From assembly GCA_021292105.1 (NCBI GenBank), contig CM037871.1, forward strand, positions 38,875,182 through 38,939,181: 64,000 nucleotides of DNA, written 5' to 3'. How positions within the stretch are numbered: position 1 is the first letter of the stretch; every line of letters begins with the position of its first letter. Positions 31,113-43,689 of this stretch are shown piece by piece. Source of the stretch: Anadara kagoshimensis. Taxonomy: Eukaryota; Mollusca; Bivalvia; Arcoida; Arcidae. The position numbers were made by a program, and so were the translations under genes. The notes beneath the pieces are model-generated. The model had not been told where the DNA came from, searched no databases, and saw only the letters and a list, made by a program, of their open reading frames with translations.

Positions 31113-34100
31113 AGCTCTTGTATTACTGGGTGGAGTTCGATGTATTATGTAACTAGTGTACAAGACAGTTTCACAGGTCCTTGCCCACAATAAGTTTCAC
31201 AGGTCCTTGTATTACTGGGTGGAGTTCAATGTATTATGTAACTAGTGTACAAGACAGTTTCACAGGTCCTTGTATTACTGGGTGGAGTTCAATGTATTAT
31301 GTAACTAGTGTACAAGACAGTTTCACAGGTCCTTGCCCACAATTAGTTTCACAGGTCCTTGTATTACTGGGTGGAGTTCAATGTATTATGTAACTAGTGT
31401 ACAAGACAGTTTCACAGGTCCTTGCCCACAATTAGTTTCACAGGTCCTTGTATTACTGGGTGGAGTTCAATGTATTATGTAACTAGTGTACAAGACAGTT
31501 TCACAGGTCCTTGCCCACAATTAGTTTCACAGGTCCTTGTATTACTGGGTGGAGTTCAATGTATTATGTAACTAGTGTACAAGACAGTTTCACAGGTCCT
31601 TGTATTACTGGGTGGAGTTCAATGTATTATGTAACTAGTGTACAAGACAGTTTCACAGGTCCTTGTATTACTGAGTGGAGTTCCATGTATTATGTAACTA
31701 GTGTACAAGACAGTTTTACAGGTCCTTGTATTACTGAGTGGAGTTCAATGTATTATGTAACTAGTGTACAAGACAGTTTTACAGGTCCTTGTATTACTGA
31801 GTGGAGTTCAATGTATTATGTAACTAGTGTACAAGACAGTTTCACAGGTCCTTGTATTACTGAGTGGAGTTCAATGTATTATGTAACTAGTGTACAAGAC
31901 AGTTTTACAGGTCCTTGTATTACTGAGTGGAGTTCCATGTATTATGTAACTAGTGTACAAGACAGTTTTACAGGTCCTTGTATTACTGGGTGGAGTTCGA
32001 TGTATTATGTAACTAGTGTACAAGACAGTTTTACAGGTCCTTGTATTACTGGGTGGAGTTCCATGTATTATGTAACTAGTGTACAAGACAGTTTTACAGG
32101 TCCTTGTATTACTGGGTGGAGTTCAATGTATTATGTAACTAGTGTACAAGACAGTTTTACAGGTCCTTGTATTACTGGGTGGAGTTCAATGTATTATGTA
32201 ACTAGTGTACAAGACAGTTTTACAGGTCCTTGTATTACTGGGTGGAGTTCAATGTATTATGTAACTAGTGTACAAGACAGTTTTACAGGTCCTTGTATTA
32301 CTGGGTGGAGTTCAATGTATTATGTAACTAGTGTACAAGACAGTTTTACAGGTCCTTGTATTACTGGGTGGAGTTCAATGTATTATGTAACTAGTGTACA
32401 AGACAGTTTTACAGGTCCTTGTATTACTGGGTGGAGTTCGATGTATTATGTAACTAGTGTACAAGACAGTTTTACAGGTCCTTGTATTACTGGGTGGAGT
32501 TCAATGTATTATGTAACTAGTGTACAAGACAGTTTCACAGGTCCTTGCCCACAATTAGTTTCACAGGTCCTTGTATTACTGGGTGGAGTTCAATGTATTA
32601 TGTAACTAGTGTACAAGACAGTTTCACAGGTCCTTGTATTACTGGGTGGAGTTCAATGTATTATGTAACTAGTGTACAAGACAGTTTCACAGGTCCTTGT
32701 ATTACTGGGTGGAGTTCGATGTATTATGTAACTAGTGTACAAGACAGTTTTACAGGTCCTTGTATTACTGGGTGGAGTTCCATGTATTATGTAACTAGTG
32801 TACAAGACAGTTTTACAGGTCCTTGTATTACTGGGTGGAGTTCAATGTATTATGTAACTAGTGTACAAGACAGTTTTACAGGTCCTTGTATTACTGGGTG
32901 GAGTTCAATGTATTATGTAACTAGTGTACAAGACAGTTTTACAGGTCCTTGTATTACTGGGTGGAGTTCAATGTATTATGTAACTAGTGTACAAGACAGT
33001 TTTACAGGTCCTTGTATTACTGGGTGGAGTTCAATGTATTATGTAACTAGTGTACAAGACAGTTTTACAGGTCCTTGTATTACTGGGTGGAGTTCGATGT
33101 ATTATGTAACTAGTGTACAAGACAGTTTTACAGGTCCTTGTATTACTGGGTGGAGTTCCATGTATTATGTAACTAGTGTACAAGACAGTTTTACAGGTCC
33201 TTGTATTAATGGGTGGAGTTCCATGTATTATGTAACTAGTGTACAAGACAGTTTCACAGGTCCTTGTATTACTGGGTGGAGTTCCATGTATTATGTAACT
33301 AGTGTACAAGACAGTTTTACAGGTCCTTGTATTACTGGGTGGAGTTCAATGTATTATGTAACTAGTGTACAAGACAGTTTTACAGGTCCTTGTATTACTG
33401 GGTGGAGTTCAATGTATTATGTAACTAGTGTACAAGACAGTTTTACAGGTCCTTGTATTAATGGGTGGAGTTCCATGTATTATGTAACTAGTGTACAAGA
33501 CAGTTTCACAGGTCCTTGTATTACTGGGTGGAGTTCAATGTATTATGTAACTAGTGTACAAGACAGTTTCACAGGTCCTTGCCCACAATTAGTTTCACAG
33601 GTCCTTGTATTACTGGGTGGAGTTCAATGTATTATGTAACTAGTGTACAAGACAGTTTTACAGGTCCTTGTATTACTGGGTGGAGTTCAATGTATTATGT
33701 AACTAGTGTACAAGACAGTTTTACAGGTCCTTGTATTACTGGGTGGAGTTCAATGTATTATGTAACTAGTGTACAAGACAGTTTTACAGGTCCTTGTATT
33801 ACTGGGTGGAGTTCAATGTATTATGTAACTAGTGTACAAGACAGTTTCACAGGTCCTTGTATTACTGGGTGGAGTTTGATGTATTATGTAACTAGTGTAC
33901 AAGACAGTTTTACAGGTCCTTGCCCACAATTAGTTCCACAGGTCCTTGTATTACTGGGTGGAGTTCAATGTATTATGTAACTAGTGTACAAGACAGTTTT
34001 ACAGGTCCTTGTATGACTGGGTGGAGTTCAATGTATTATGTAACTAGTGTACAAGACAGTTTTACAGGTCCTTGCCCACAATTAGTTCCACAGGTCCTTG

Positions 34101-34855
34101 TATTACTGGGTGGAGTTCAATGTATTATGTAACTAGTGTACAAGACAGTTTTACAGGTCCTTGTATTACTGGGTGGAGTTCAATGTATTATGTAACTAGT
34201 GTACAAGACAGTTTTACAGGTCCTTGTATTACTGGGTGGAGTTCCATGTATTATGTAACTAGTGTACAAGACAGTTTCACAGGTCCTTGTATTACTGGGT
34301 GGAGTTCAATGTATTATGTAACTAGTGTACAAGACAGTTTCACAGGTCCTTGTATTACTGGGTGGAGTTTGATGTATTATGTAACTAGTGTACAAGACAG
34401 TTTTACAGGTCCTTGCCCACAATTAGTTCCACAGGTCCTTGTATTACTGGGTGGAGTTCAATGAATTATGTAACTAGTGTACAAGACAGTTTTACAGGTC
34501 CTTGCCCACAATTAGTTTCACAGGTCCTTGTATTACTGGGTGGAGTTCAATGTATTATGTAACTAGTGTACAAGACAGTTTTACAGGTCCTTGTATTACT
34601 GGGTGGAGTTCCATGTATTATGTAACTAGTGTACAAGACAGTTTTACAGGTCCTTGTATTACTGGGTGGAGTGCAATGTATTATGTAACTAGTGTACAAG
34701 ACAGTTTCACAGGTCCTTGCCCGCAATTATTTTCACAGGTACTTGTATTACTGGGTAGAGTTCAATGTATTATGTGACTAGTGTACAAGACAGTTTCACA
34801 CGTTCTTGTATTACTGGGTGGAGTTCAATGTATTATGTAACTAGTGTACAAGACC
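31113..34855 (+). repeat. 63-bp minisatellite with higher-order blocks
   Basis: About 55 head-to-tail copies of a 63-bp unit (GTATTACTGGGTGGAGTTC, ATGTATTATGTAACTAGTG, TACAAGACAGTTTTACAGG). A 26-bp insert (CCCACAATTAGTTTCACAGG plus TCCTTG) interrupts it eleven times, at about 31184, 31336, 31425, 31514, 32548, 33582, 33923, 34075, 34415, 34505 and 34719. Because 63 is divisible by 3, the array translates to a 21-residue repeat on both strands, giving spurious 364-codon frames; those start at TTG and end where the insert shifts frame. There is no signal or splice evidence for a protein. Confidence 0.96.
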
Positions 34856-37800
34856 ACTTGAGCACCAATGCCCCCCCCCAACATTCAGCAAGAGAATTGA
34901 CAAACACTTTGAAAACCACTTGAGCACCAGTGCCCCCCAACATACAGCAAGAGAATTGACAAACACTTTGAAGACCATTTGAGCACCAATGCCCCCAACA
35001 TTCAGCAAGAGAATTGACAAACACTTTGAAGACCACTTGAGCACCAATGCCCCCAACATTCAGCAAGAGAATTGACAAACACTTTGAAAACCATTTGAGC
35101 ACCAATGCCCCCAACATTTAGCAAGAGAATTGACAAACACTTTGAAGACCATTTGAGCACCAATGCCCCAACATTCAGCAAGAGAATTGACAAACACTTT
35201 GAAGACCATTTGAGCACCAATGCCCCAACATTCAGCAAGAGAATTGACAAACATTTTGAAGACCACTTGAGCACCAATGCCCCCAACATTCAGCAAGAGA
35301 ATTGACAAACACTTTGAAGACTACTTGAGCACCAATGCCCCCAACATTCAGCAAGAGAATTGACAAACACTTTGAAGACCATTTGAGCACCAATGCCCCC
35401 AACATTCAGCAAAAGAATTGACAAACACTTTGAAGACTACTTGAGCACCAATGCCCCCAACATTCAGCAAGAGAATTGACAAACACTTTGAAGACCACTT
35501 GAGCACCAATGCCCCCAACATTTAGCAAGAGAATTGACAAACACTTTGAAGACCATTTGAGCACCAATGCCCCCAACATTCAGCAAGAGAATTGACAAAC
35601 ACTTTGAAGACTACTTGAGCACCAATGTCCCCAACATTCAGCAAGAGAATTGACAAACACTTTGAAGACTACTTGAGCACCAATGCCCCGCAACATTCAG
35701 TCAGAGAATTGACAAACACTTTGAAGACCATTTGAGCACCAATGCCCCCCAACATTCAGCCAGAGAATTGACAAACACTTTGAAGACCATTTGAGCACCA
35801 ATGCCCCAACATTCAGCAAGAGAATTGACAAACACTTTGAAGACCATTTGAGCACCAATGCCCCCAACACTTAGCAAGAGAATTGACAAACACTTTGAAG
35901 ACCATTTGAGCACCAATGCCCCAACATTCAGCAAGAGAATTGACAAACACTTTGAAGACCATTTGAGCACCAATGCCCAAACATTCAGCAAGAGAATTGA
36001 CAAACACTTTGAAGACCATTTGAGCAACAATGCCCCCAACATTCAGCAAGAGAATTGACAAACACTTTGAAGACCATTTGAGCACCAATGCCCCCAACAT
36101 TCAGCAAGAGAATTGACAAACACTTTGAAGACCACTTGAGCACCAATGCCCCCAACATTCAGCAAGAGAATTGACAAACACTTTGAAGACCATTTGAGCA
36201 CCAATGTCCCCAACATTCAGCAAGAGAAATGACAAACACGTTGAAGACCACTTGAGCACCAATGCCCCCAACATTCAGCAAGAGAATTGACAAACACTTT
36301 GAAGACCATTTGAGCACCAATGCCCCCAACATTTAGCAAGAGAATTGACAAACACTTTGAACACCATTTGAGCACCAATGCCCCCCAACATTTAGCAAGA
36401 GAACTGACAAACACTTTGAAGACCATTTGAACACCAATGCCCCCCAACATTCAGCCAGAGAATTGACAAACACTTTGAAGACCATTTGAACACCAATGCC
36501 CCCCAACATTCAGCCAGAGAATTGACAAACACTTTGAAGACCACTTTAGCACCAATGCCCCAACATTCAGCAAGAGAATTGACAAACACTTTGAAGACCA
36601 TTTGAGCACCAATGTCCCCAAATTCAGCAAGAGAATTGACAAACACTTTGAAGACCACTTGAGCACCAATGCCCCCCAACATTCAGCCAGAGAATTGATA
36701 AACACTTTAAAGACCATTTGAGCAACAATGCCCCCGACATTCAGCAAGAGAATTGACAAACACTTTGAAGACCATTTGAGCACCAATGCCCCAACATTTA
36801 GCAAGAGAACTGACAAACACTTTGAAGACCATTTGAACACCAATGCCCCCCAACATTCAGCCAGAGAATTGACAAACACTTTGAAGACCATTTGAGCACC
36901 AATGCCCCCAACATTCAGCAAGAGAATTGACAAACACTTTGAAGACCACTTTAGCACCAATGCCCCAACATTCAGCAAGAGAATTGACAAACACTTTGAA
37001 GACCATTTGAGCACCAATGTCCCGAACATTCAGCAAGAGAATTGACAAACACTTTGAAGACCACTTGAGCAACAATGCCCCCAACATTCAGCCAGAGAAT
37101 TGACAAACACTTTGAAGACCATTTGAGCAACAATGCCCCCAACATTCAGCAAGAGAATTGACAAACACTTTGTGGACCATTTGAGCAACAATGCCCCCAA
37201 CATTCAGCCAGAGAATTGACAAACACTTTGTGGACCATTTGAGCAACAATGCCCCCAACATTCAGCCAGAGAATTGACAAACACTTTGAAGACCATTTGA
37301 GCAACAATGCCCCCAACATTCAGCAAGAGAATTGACAAACACTTTGTGGACCATTTGAGCAACAATGCCCCCAACATTCAGCAAGAGAATTGACAAACAC
37401 TTTGAAGACCATTTGAACACCAATGCCCCCCAACATTCAGCAAGAGAATTGACAAACACTTTGAAGACCACTTGAGCACCAATGCCCCCAACATTCAGCA
37501 AGAGAATTGACAAACACTTTGAAGACCATTTGAACACCAATGCCCCCAACATTCAGCCAGAGAATTGACAAACACTTTGAAGACCATTTGAACACCAATG
37601 CCCCCCAACATTCAGCCAGAGAATTGACAAACACTTTGAAGACCACTTTAGCACCAATGCCCCAACATTCAGCAAGAGAATTGACAAACACTTTGAAGAC
37701 CATTTGAGCACCAATGTCCCCAACATTCAGCAGAGAATTGACAAACACTTTGAAGACCACTTGAGCACCAATGCCCCCAACATTCAGCCAGAGAATTGAT

Positions 37801-39449
37801 AAACACTTTAAAGACCATTTGAGCAACAATGCCCCCGACATTCAGCAAGAGAATTGACAAACACTTTGAAGACCATTTGAGCACCAATGCCCCAACATTT
37901 AGCAAGAGAACTGACAAACACTTTGAAGACCATTTGAACACCAATGCCCCCCAACATTCAGCCAGAGAATTGACAAACACTTTGAAGACCATTTGAGCAC
38001 CAATGCCCCCAACATTCAGCAAGAGAATTGACAAACACTTTGAAGACCACTTTAGCACCAATGCCCCAACATTCAGCAAGAGAATTGACAAACACTTTGA
38101 AGACCATTTGAGCACCAATGTCCCCAACATTCAGCAAGAGAATTGACAAACACTTTGAAGACCACTTGAGCACCAATGCCCCCCAACATTCAGCCAGAGA
38201 ATTGATAAACACTTTAAAGACCATTTGAGCAACAATGCCCCCGACATTCAGCAAGAGAATTGACAAACATTTGATGACCATTTGAGCAACAATGCCCCCC
38301 CCCCCCCAACATTCAGCCAGAGAATTGACAAACACTTTGAAGACCATTTGAGCACCAATGCCCCCAACATTCAGCAAGAGAATTGACAAACACTTTGAAG
38401 ACCATTTGAGCACCAATGCCCCCCAACATTCAGCCAGAGAATTGACAAACACTTTGATGACCACTTGAGCACCAATGCCCCCCAACATTCAGCAAGAGAA
38501 TTGACAAACACTTTGAAGACCATTTGAGCACCAATGCCCCCCAACATTCAGCCAGAGAATTGACAAACACTTTGAAGACCATTTGAGCAACAATGCCCCC
38601 AACATTCAGCAAGAGAATTGACAAACACTTTGAAGACCATTTGAGCAACAATGCCCCCAACATTCAGCAAGAGAATTGACAAACACTTTGAAGACCATTT
38701 GAGCAACAATGCCCCCAACATTCAGCAAGAGAATTGACAAACACTTTGAAGACCATTTGAGCAACAATGCCCCCAACATTCAGCAAGAGAATTGACAAAC
38801 ACTTTGTGGACCATTTGAGCAACAATGCCCCCAACATTCAGCCAGAGAATTGACAAACACTTTGAAGACCATTTGAGCACCAATGCCCCCCAACATTCAG
38901 CAAGAGAATTGACAAACACTTTGAAGACCATTTGAGCACCAATGCCCCCCAACATTCAGCCAGAGAATTGACAAACACTTTGATGACCACTTGAGCACCA
39001 ATGCCCCCCAACATTCAGCAAGAGAATTGACAAACACGTTGAAGACCATTTGAGCACCAATGCCCCCAACATTCAGCCAGAGAATTGACAAACACTTTGA
39101 AGACCATTTGAGCACCAATGCCCCCAACATTCAGCAAGAGAATTGACAAACACTTTGAAGACCACTTGAGCACCAATGCCCCCAACATTCAGCAAGAGAA
39201 TTGACAAACACTTTGAAGACCATTTGAGCACCAATACCCCCCAACATTCAGCCAGAGAATTGACAAACACTTTGAAGACCACTTGAGCACCAATGCCCCC
39301 CAACATTTAGCAAGAGAATTGAAAAACACTTTGAAGACCATTTGAGCACCAATGCCCCAACATTCAGCAAGAGAATTGACAAACACTTTGAAGACCACTT
39401 GAGCACCAATGCCCCAACATTCAGCAAGAGAATTGAAAAACACTTTGAC
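34856..39449 (+). repeat. 58-bp minisatellite, about 79 units
   Basis: Unit: GACCACTTGAGCACCAATGC, CCCCAACATTCAGCAAGAGA, ATTGACAAACACTTTGAA. Length varies from 56 to 66 mainly through the C run (4-14 C). Repeated variant combinations show higher-order duplications; for example, the rare GATAAACACTTTAAAGACC variant occurs at 36697, 37798 and 38204. Many short frames on both strands are products of the repeat. Minor units carry TTTAGC, CAGCCAG and GTGGACC variants. Confidence 0.96.
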
Positions 39450-40235
39450 ACAAGGATTTGTCTCATGACTAATAAACTGATCTTTTAGACCATTTGCGCA
39501 ATGAAACAGGGTCCTTAAAAATTTAGAATGTTATATTTTTAAAACAGGAATTTTTCCTGCCTCTGTACTGGTCTGACATGTATTTTGGACATATAACAAT
39601 CTACTGATAATATTGCTTTAAGATTTCAGAGTTAAGCAAACACAAAATTGATAATATTTTTACATTTATCATTATAATCAAACAAAAATATTTCACTTAA
39701 ACCTATTTTTACATTTCCAACTTACCAAATGGTACAAAGATTTTGAACTTTTGGCTGGCATTTTAGAAGCTTTATCTGACATGCCTTGGATTATTTTCAA
39801 ATAAGATATCTTCATTCACACCTTTTGACAGAATGACAAATTTGAGGTGGGATGGAGGGGGAGAGGGGACAGCGGAGTAAGACAGAGTTGTGTATGGTTT
39901 AAATATGATAAATATGTTTATATTGAATCAATGGGGTTTCCAAAATTTGGAAGTTAGGAATCCAAACATACAACATGATCAATACCCCATAATAAAATTT
40001 GTGTGTAATAATTTGTTTGCTAATTCCAGGAATTAAGTTGTTTTTATGAGTAAACATTTCATTCCAATATAGATGATCATTCAATTCCACACAAAGGTTA
40101 TGGGGGTATCATGTGGCATGATGCCAAACCCAATTGTTCTGAGTGGCTATCGATTTGTTACATTTATATGCTTTTGTTGTAATGAGGTTTACCAGAATAC
40201 CATGTGATACTCAATTACATTTGTGTGGAACAGTC
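39450..40235. other. Right flank of minisatellites, no feature
   Basis: AT-rich, apart from a G-rich GGGATGGAGGGGGAGAGGGG stretch at about 39849-39870. Confidence 0.4.
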
Positions 40236-40237
40236 AA

Positions 40238-40425
40238 CAATCTGATGGCAAAGTATATAGCAAGTCTATTTTAATATTCGGGCAATTGCATGAATAAACC
40301 TTGAACCAGGTTGATTATAAACATACAGAGAAATGCATCTTACACCTACCAGTATATGCATTATTTAAACCCTTCCTTTTTTATAAACACTCTGACATTA
40401 GATCCTGGAAAACCTATACGGGAAA
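40238..40425 (+). repeat. Dispersed repeat shared with 10755-10934
   Basis: TGATGGCAAAGTATATAGCA, AGTCTATTTTAATATTCGGG, TGCATTATTTAAACCC and TTTATAAACACTCTGACAT in the same order as the first copy. Confidence 0.7.
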
Positions 40426-40556
40426 CCTTAATTTGTTGTCACTATTTGATCAGTAAAATTTTGGCATTATAAAAGGATATGGTGATAACTTGAGTAAAGC
40501 TTATATAAGAAAAAATAGATTTTGGGACTTCAAATTACAGGAAACATAGGGTGCTT
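40426..40556. mobile_element. MITE fragment (CAGTAAAACCTYRATTCA family)
   Basis: TTTTGGCATTATAAAAGGAT, ATGGTGATAACTTGAGTAAA and AATAGATTTTGGGACTTCAA match the family interior; ends lost. Confidence 0.6.
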
Positions 40557-40564
40557 AATTTTTT

Positions 40565-40690
40565 TGGTGCACCTGGCCTCACTTCCCTGATAATTTAACT
40601 TAATTTGCCAGTTTTCAAAGGTTTTACTCTGCTTTTGGGATTGTGATTTGAAAATGGACTGGTACTAGCATGTTTGTGTCTGATTTCATG
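40565..40690 (+). repeat. Retroelement 3' tail repeat, diverged copy 3
   Basis: Partial and diverged: GCACCTGGCCTCACTTCCCT, a TTTTACTCTGCTTTTGGGAT block and a TGGACTGGTACTAGCATG end align with the tail family. Confidence 0.6.
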
Positions 40691-41485
40691 ATATGGTTAT
40701 GGAAAACCCAAGTGCCTTAAAAAAAATACAAAATATCAACATGTAAAATGAAAATTTTATTATATTTAAACTGAAGAGTTTACGAAGGTTTAAATATTTT
40801 CATCCATGATCAGTTTCAAATTTATGCAGAATTAGAACATTAGAATTCCTAAATGACCACATATAAAGACAAACGTCATTCTGGTCAATATTTATACAAC
40901 ATTAAACCTTGTAGGAGACTGCCCCTATAGTAGATAAAAAACATCAGAGACTTCAAAAGTTTGCCAGACTGCCGACAGCAAGACTGATAGTTGTTGCATA
41001 GATAAAAGGGGAGACGATTGGCCTGTAGACAGATTCTCTGGACTAGGTGCCGACTGCAGCTGGGAGTACATGTTGTTGCAACCATTGAGATACATTTAGG
41101 TGTAGACCTTTTGGTGTCTACAGACAGGTATTAATTAAATATGCTTTTACATGCATTAATGATTGGTCACAGCATTTAACAGATAATCATTAACATTACA
41201 CATAGATTTTTAAAAACATTTTTTGATGTTTTTTACCATATTACCGACTGGTACTAAAAACGTCTTGCCTTGGATTTCAAATTGATTTATTCGTTTAAAT
41301 TATGGAAGGACAGCCGGTACATACCAAATGTAATTACAAGAGGCACTCCTAACTTTGTCAAGTATTTATGCAAAATATTAAAATTACATAACACACTGGT
41401 TTTTTTCAGGTTTGTAACCATTAAGAACAAGTTATCTGATAATCTGAATTATATGTTTCACTATTCTCATCTTGATTTATATGGA
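40690..41485. other. No recognised feature
   Basis: AT-rich; two open frames (40885-41085 minus, 41270-41488 plus) have no recognisable content. Confidence 0.4.
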
Positions 41486-41486
41486 T

Positions 41487-42605
41487 AGATCAATTGATTG
41501 AATAGGGTTTTATGTTCCAGTTAAGGATTGATTTAGTTTGGTAATGGGTTGGGTTGGATTAGGTTTGGTAATGGGTTGGGTTGGATTAGGTTTGGTAATG
41601 GGTTGGATTGGATTAGGTTTGGTAATGGGTTGGGTTGGATTAGGTTTGGTAATGGGTTGGGTTGGATTAGGTTTGGTAATGGGTTGGGTTGGGTTAGGTT
41701 TGGTAATGGGTTGGGTTGGATTAGGTTTGGTAATGGGTTGGGTTGGATTAGGTTTGGTAATGGGTTGAGTTGGATTAGGTTTGGTAATGGGTTGGGTTGG
41801 GTTAGGTTTGGTAATAGTTTGGGTTGAGTTAGGTTTGGTAATGGGTTGGGTTGGGTTAGGTTTGGTAATGGGTTGGGTAGGGTTGGGTTAGGTTTGGTTA
41901 TGGGTTGGGTAGGGTTGGGTTAGGTTTGGTAATGGGTTGGGTAGGGTTGGGTTAGGTTTGGTAATGGGTTGAGTTGGATTTGTTTGGTAATGGGTTGAGT
42001 TGTATTTGGTTTGGTAATGGGTTAAGATGGATTAGGTTTGGTAATGGGTTGGATTTGGTTTGGTAATGGGTTGAGTTGGATTTAGTTTGGTAATGGGTTG
42101 GGTTGGGTTAGGTTTGGTACTAGTAATGGTTCGGGTTGGATTTGGTTTGGTAATGGGTTGGGTTGGGGTGGGTTAGGTTTGGTAATAGGTTGTGTTGGGT
42201 AATGAGTTGAGTTGGGTTAGGTTTGGTGATGGGTTGAGATGGATTTGGTTTGGTAATGGGTTGAGTAGGATTTGGTTTGGTAATGGGTTGGGTTGGGTTG
42301 GATTTGGTAATGGGTTGGGTTGGGTTGGGTTAGGTTTGGTAATGGGTTGGGTTTGATTTGGTTGGTTTGGTAATGGTTGGGTTGGGTTGGGTTTGGTAAT
42401 GGGCTGGGCTGGGTTTGGTGATGGGTAGGGTTGGGTTTGGTAATATTTTTGGGTTGTGTTGGGTTGGTTAGAATTGTGTTTTTCTCCAAAGCGAAACTTA
42501 TTTGATTTAGATCAAGGTGGGATAGTAGAGGAAACCAGAATTCCTTGGAAAAACAACTAACCTTGGGCAAGGGAAACAGACAGAATGCCTCACATTAAGT
42601 CCAAG
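41487..42605 (-). repeat. SINE-like element split by a minisatellite
   Basis: The left part, GATTGAATAGGGTTTTATGT and TCCAGTTAAGGATTGATTTA, is the 3' end of the second SINE family. The right part (42483-42605) has AAGGTGGGATAGTAGAGG-AAACC, AACCTTGGGCAAGGG and CCTCACATTAAG, which continue the same element. The G-rich array lies between them. Confidence 0.65.
41536..42475 (+). repeat. G-rich 27-bp minisatellite
   Basis: Units of GGTAATGGGTTGGGTTGGAT plus TAGGTTT, regular at 27 bp to about 41870 and then irregular (GGGTAGGGTT, GGATTTGGTT forms). Nearly all G is on the plus strand. The 9-codon period explains the repetitive frames MGWVGLGLV and GNGLGWIRF; no coding evidence. Confidence 0.95.
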
Positions 42606-42609
42606 ATTA

Positions 42610-43225
42610 GATGTAATTCTTCTACACATTCTAGTCCATTCAATTGTCCATCAAAAACTTTGAAATGCCTGCCAGTGCTCTCACATTTGTTATAAAGGAG
42701 CTAAAAACCAATAATATAACTTACTGAAACAGTTAATGCTAAGAATGCTAATAGCTCCAGGTGAAAGTCATAGGAACTTATTGCACTTCACAATCATCTC
42801 TGGACCAATAATCCACTTTGTTTTGTAACAAGTTTCTGCGAGTTGAACTGATATGAATCACTACATGTACATTGTTCTAATGAATAATTTGAAAAGAGCC
42901 TTCAAATTTTAATACCAAATCTTATAGAGTCTCCTTATAGTCAGTTCCAAGTGCTGATAATTAAGTAAAAATGTCATTACCTACTTAAAGAGACCATTAT
43001 ACAGTATTTAATACAGTAATGACACACAGATTACTTTTGTTCAAGTTTATATACAAATAAAAAAATGGGCAACAGAGAAGGAAATTTACAACAACAAAAA
43101 TGGGATAAGCTGAAAAGAAGCAGAAAATGTTTGCAATTGCTGAATGTTGTTTTATCTCACAAAAGCAGTTTTAGCTATTCATAAGAAGATAATTTATTCA
43201 TATTAATCTCAATGATTTGTTTAAG
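42610..43225. other. No recognised feature
   Basis: AT-rich unassigned sequence. Confidence 0.4.
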
Positions 43226-43229
43226 TGTT

Positions 43230-43460
43230 ACTGATCAGCTTTGTGCCAGTGCACACATATAAAAAACTTTAGAGTGCTAGTTTTACACTTGCCAGCAATG
43301 TCACTTATAAGTATCACAAACCACTCAGTTCACCAATAATACTGGTACCAAGCAAAACTATAGAAATATATGAATGGAAGGAACTTTTTCTCACTTGCGA
43401 TCAACCTGGGTCAAACCAACTTGAGTCTGAAGGCTGAGTCCTTAACCACTTGGCCACTTA
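43230..43460 (+). repeat. Diverged repeat related to 6650-6850
   Basis: Shares TTTAGAGTGCTAGTT, an ATACTGGTACCA block and TCACTTGCGATCAACCTGGG-TCAAA with 6680-6830. Confidence 0.5.
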
Positions 43461-43689
43461 ATGCTGCAGACAAAAAATTAATACTAAAGTCAAAAGGGAC
43501 AGTTGTGGAAAGTGTTCACGTGGCAGTCTTATGGGCGACTGTATTATATAAGGATTAATATGGAAGAAAGTTTGGAAAGATTGTCAGATCTGGTTGTGCT
43601 ATAACATCACCAGACAGTTTTATGTTGCTAGCTACCTGAATTACAAGTTAACAGAAATCAAATATGGCACATTTTCCCAGTTATAACAT

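Noticed and set aside
31511-33639. Two 364-residue open frames with a 21-residue repeat, at first sight a repetitive secreted protein gene
   Set aside because: The frames exist because the satellite period (63) is divisible by three; they start at TTG, are also open on the other strand, and stop whenever the 26-bp insert shifts frame.
36451-38488. Long minus-strand frames rich in Leu and Val repeats (MLGALVLKWSSKCLSILLLN)
   Set aside because: They switch frame with each change in C-run length of the 58-bp repeat; several overlap in different frames of the same strand.
31113-39449. Possible CRISPR array (regular direct repeats)
   Set aside because: There are no unique spacers: whole units repeat head to tail, and the context is eukaryotic.
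41538-42570. Repeated MGWVGLGLV and GNGLGWIRF proteins
   Set aside because: Translation of a 27-bp repeat in two frames; the array lies inside a SINE.
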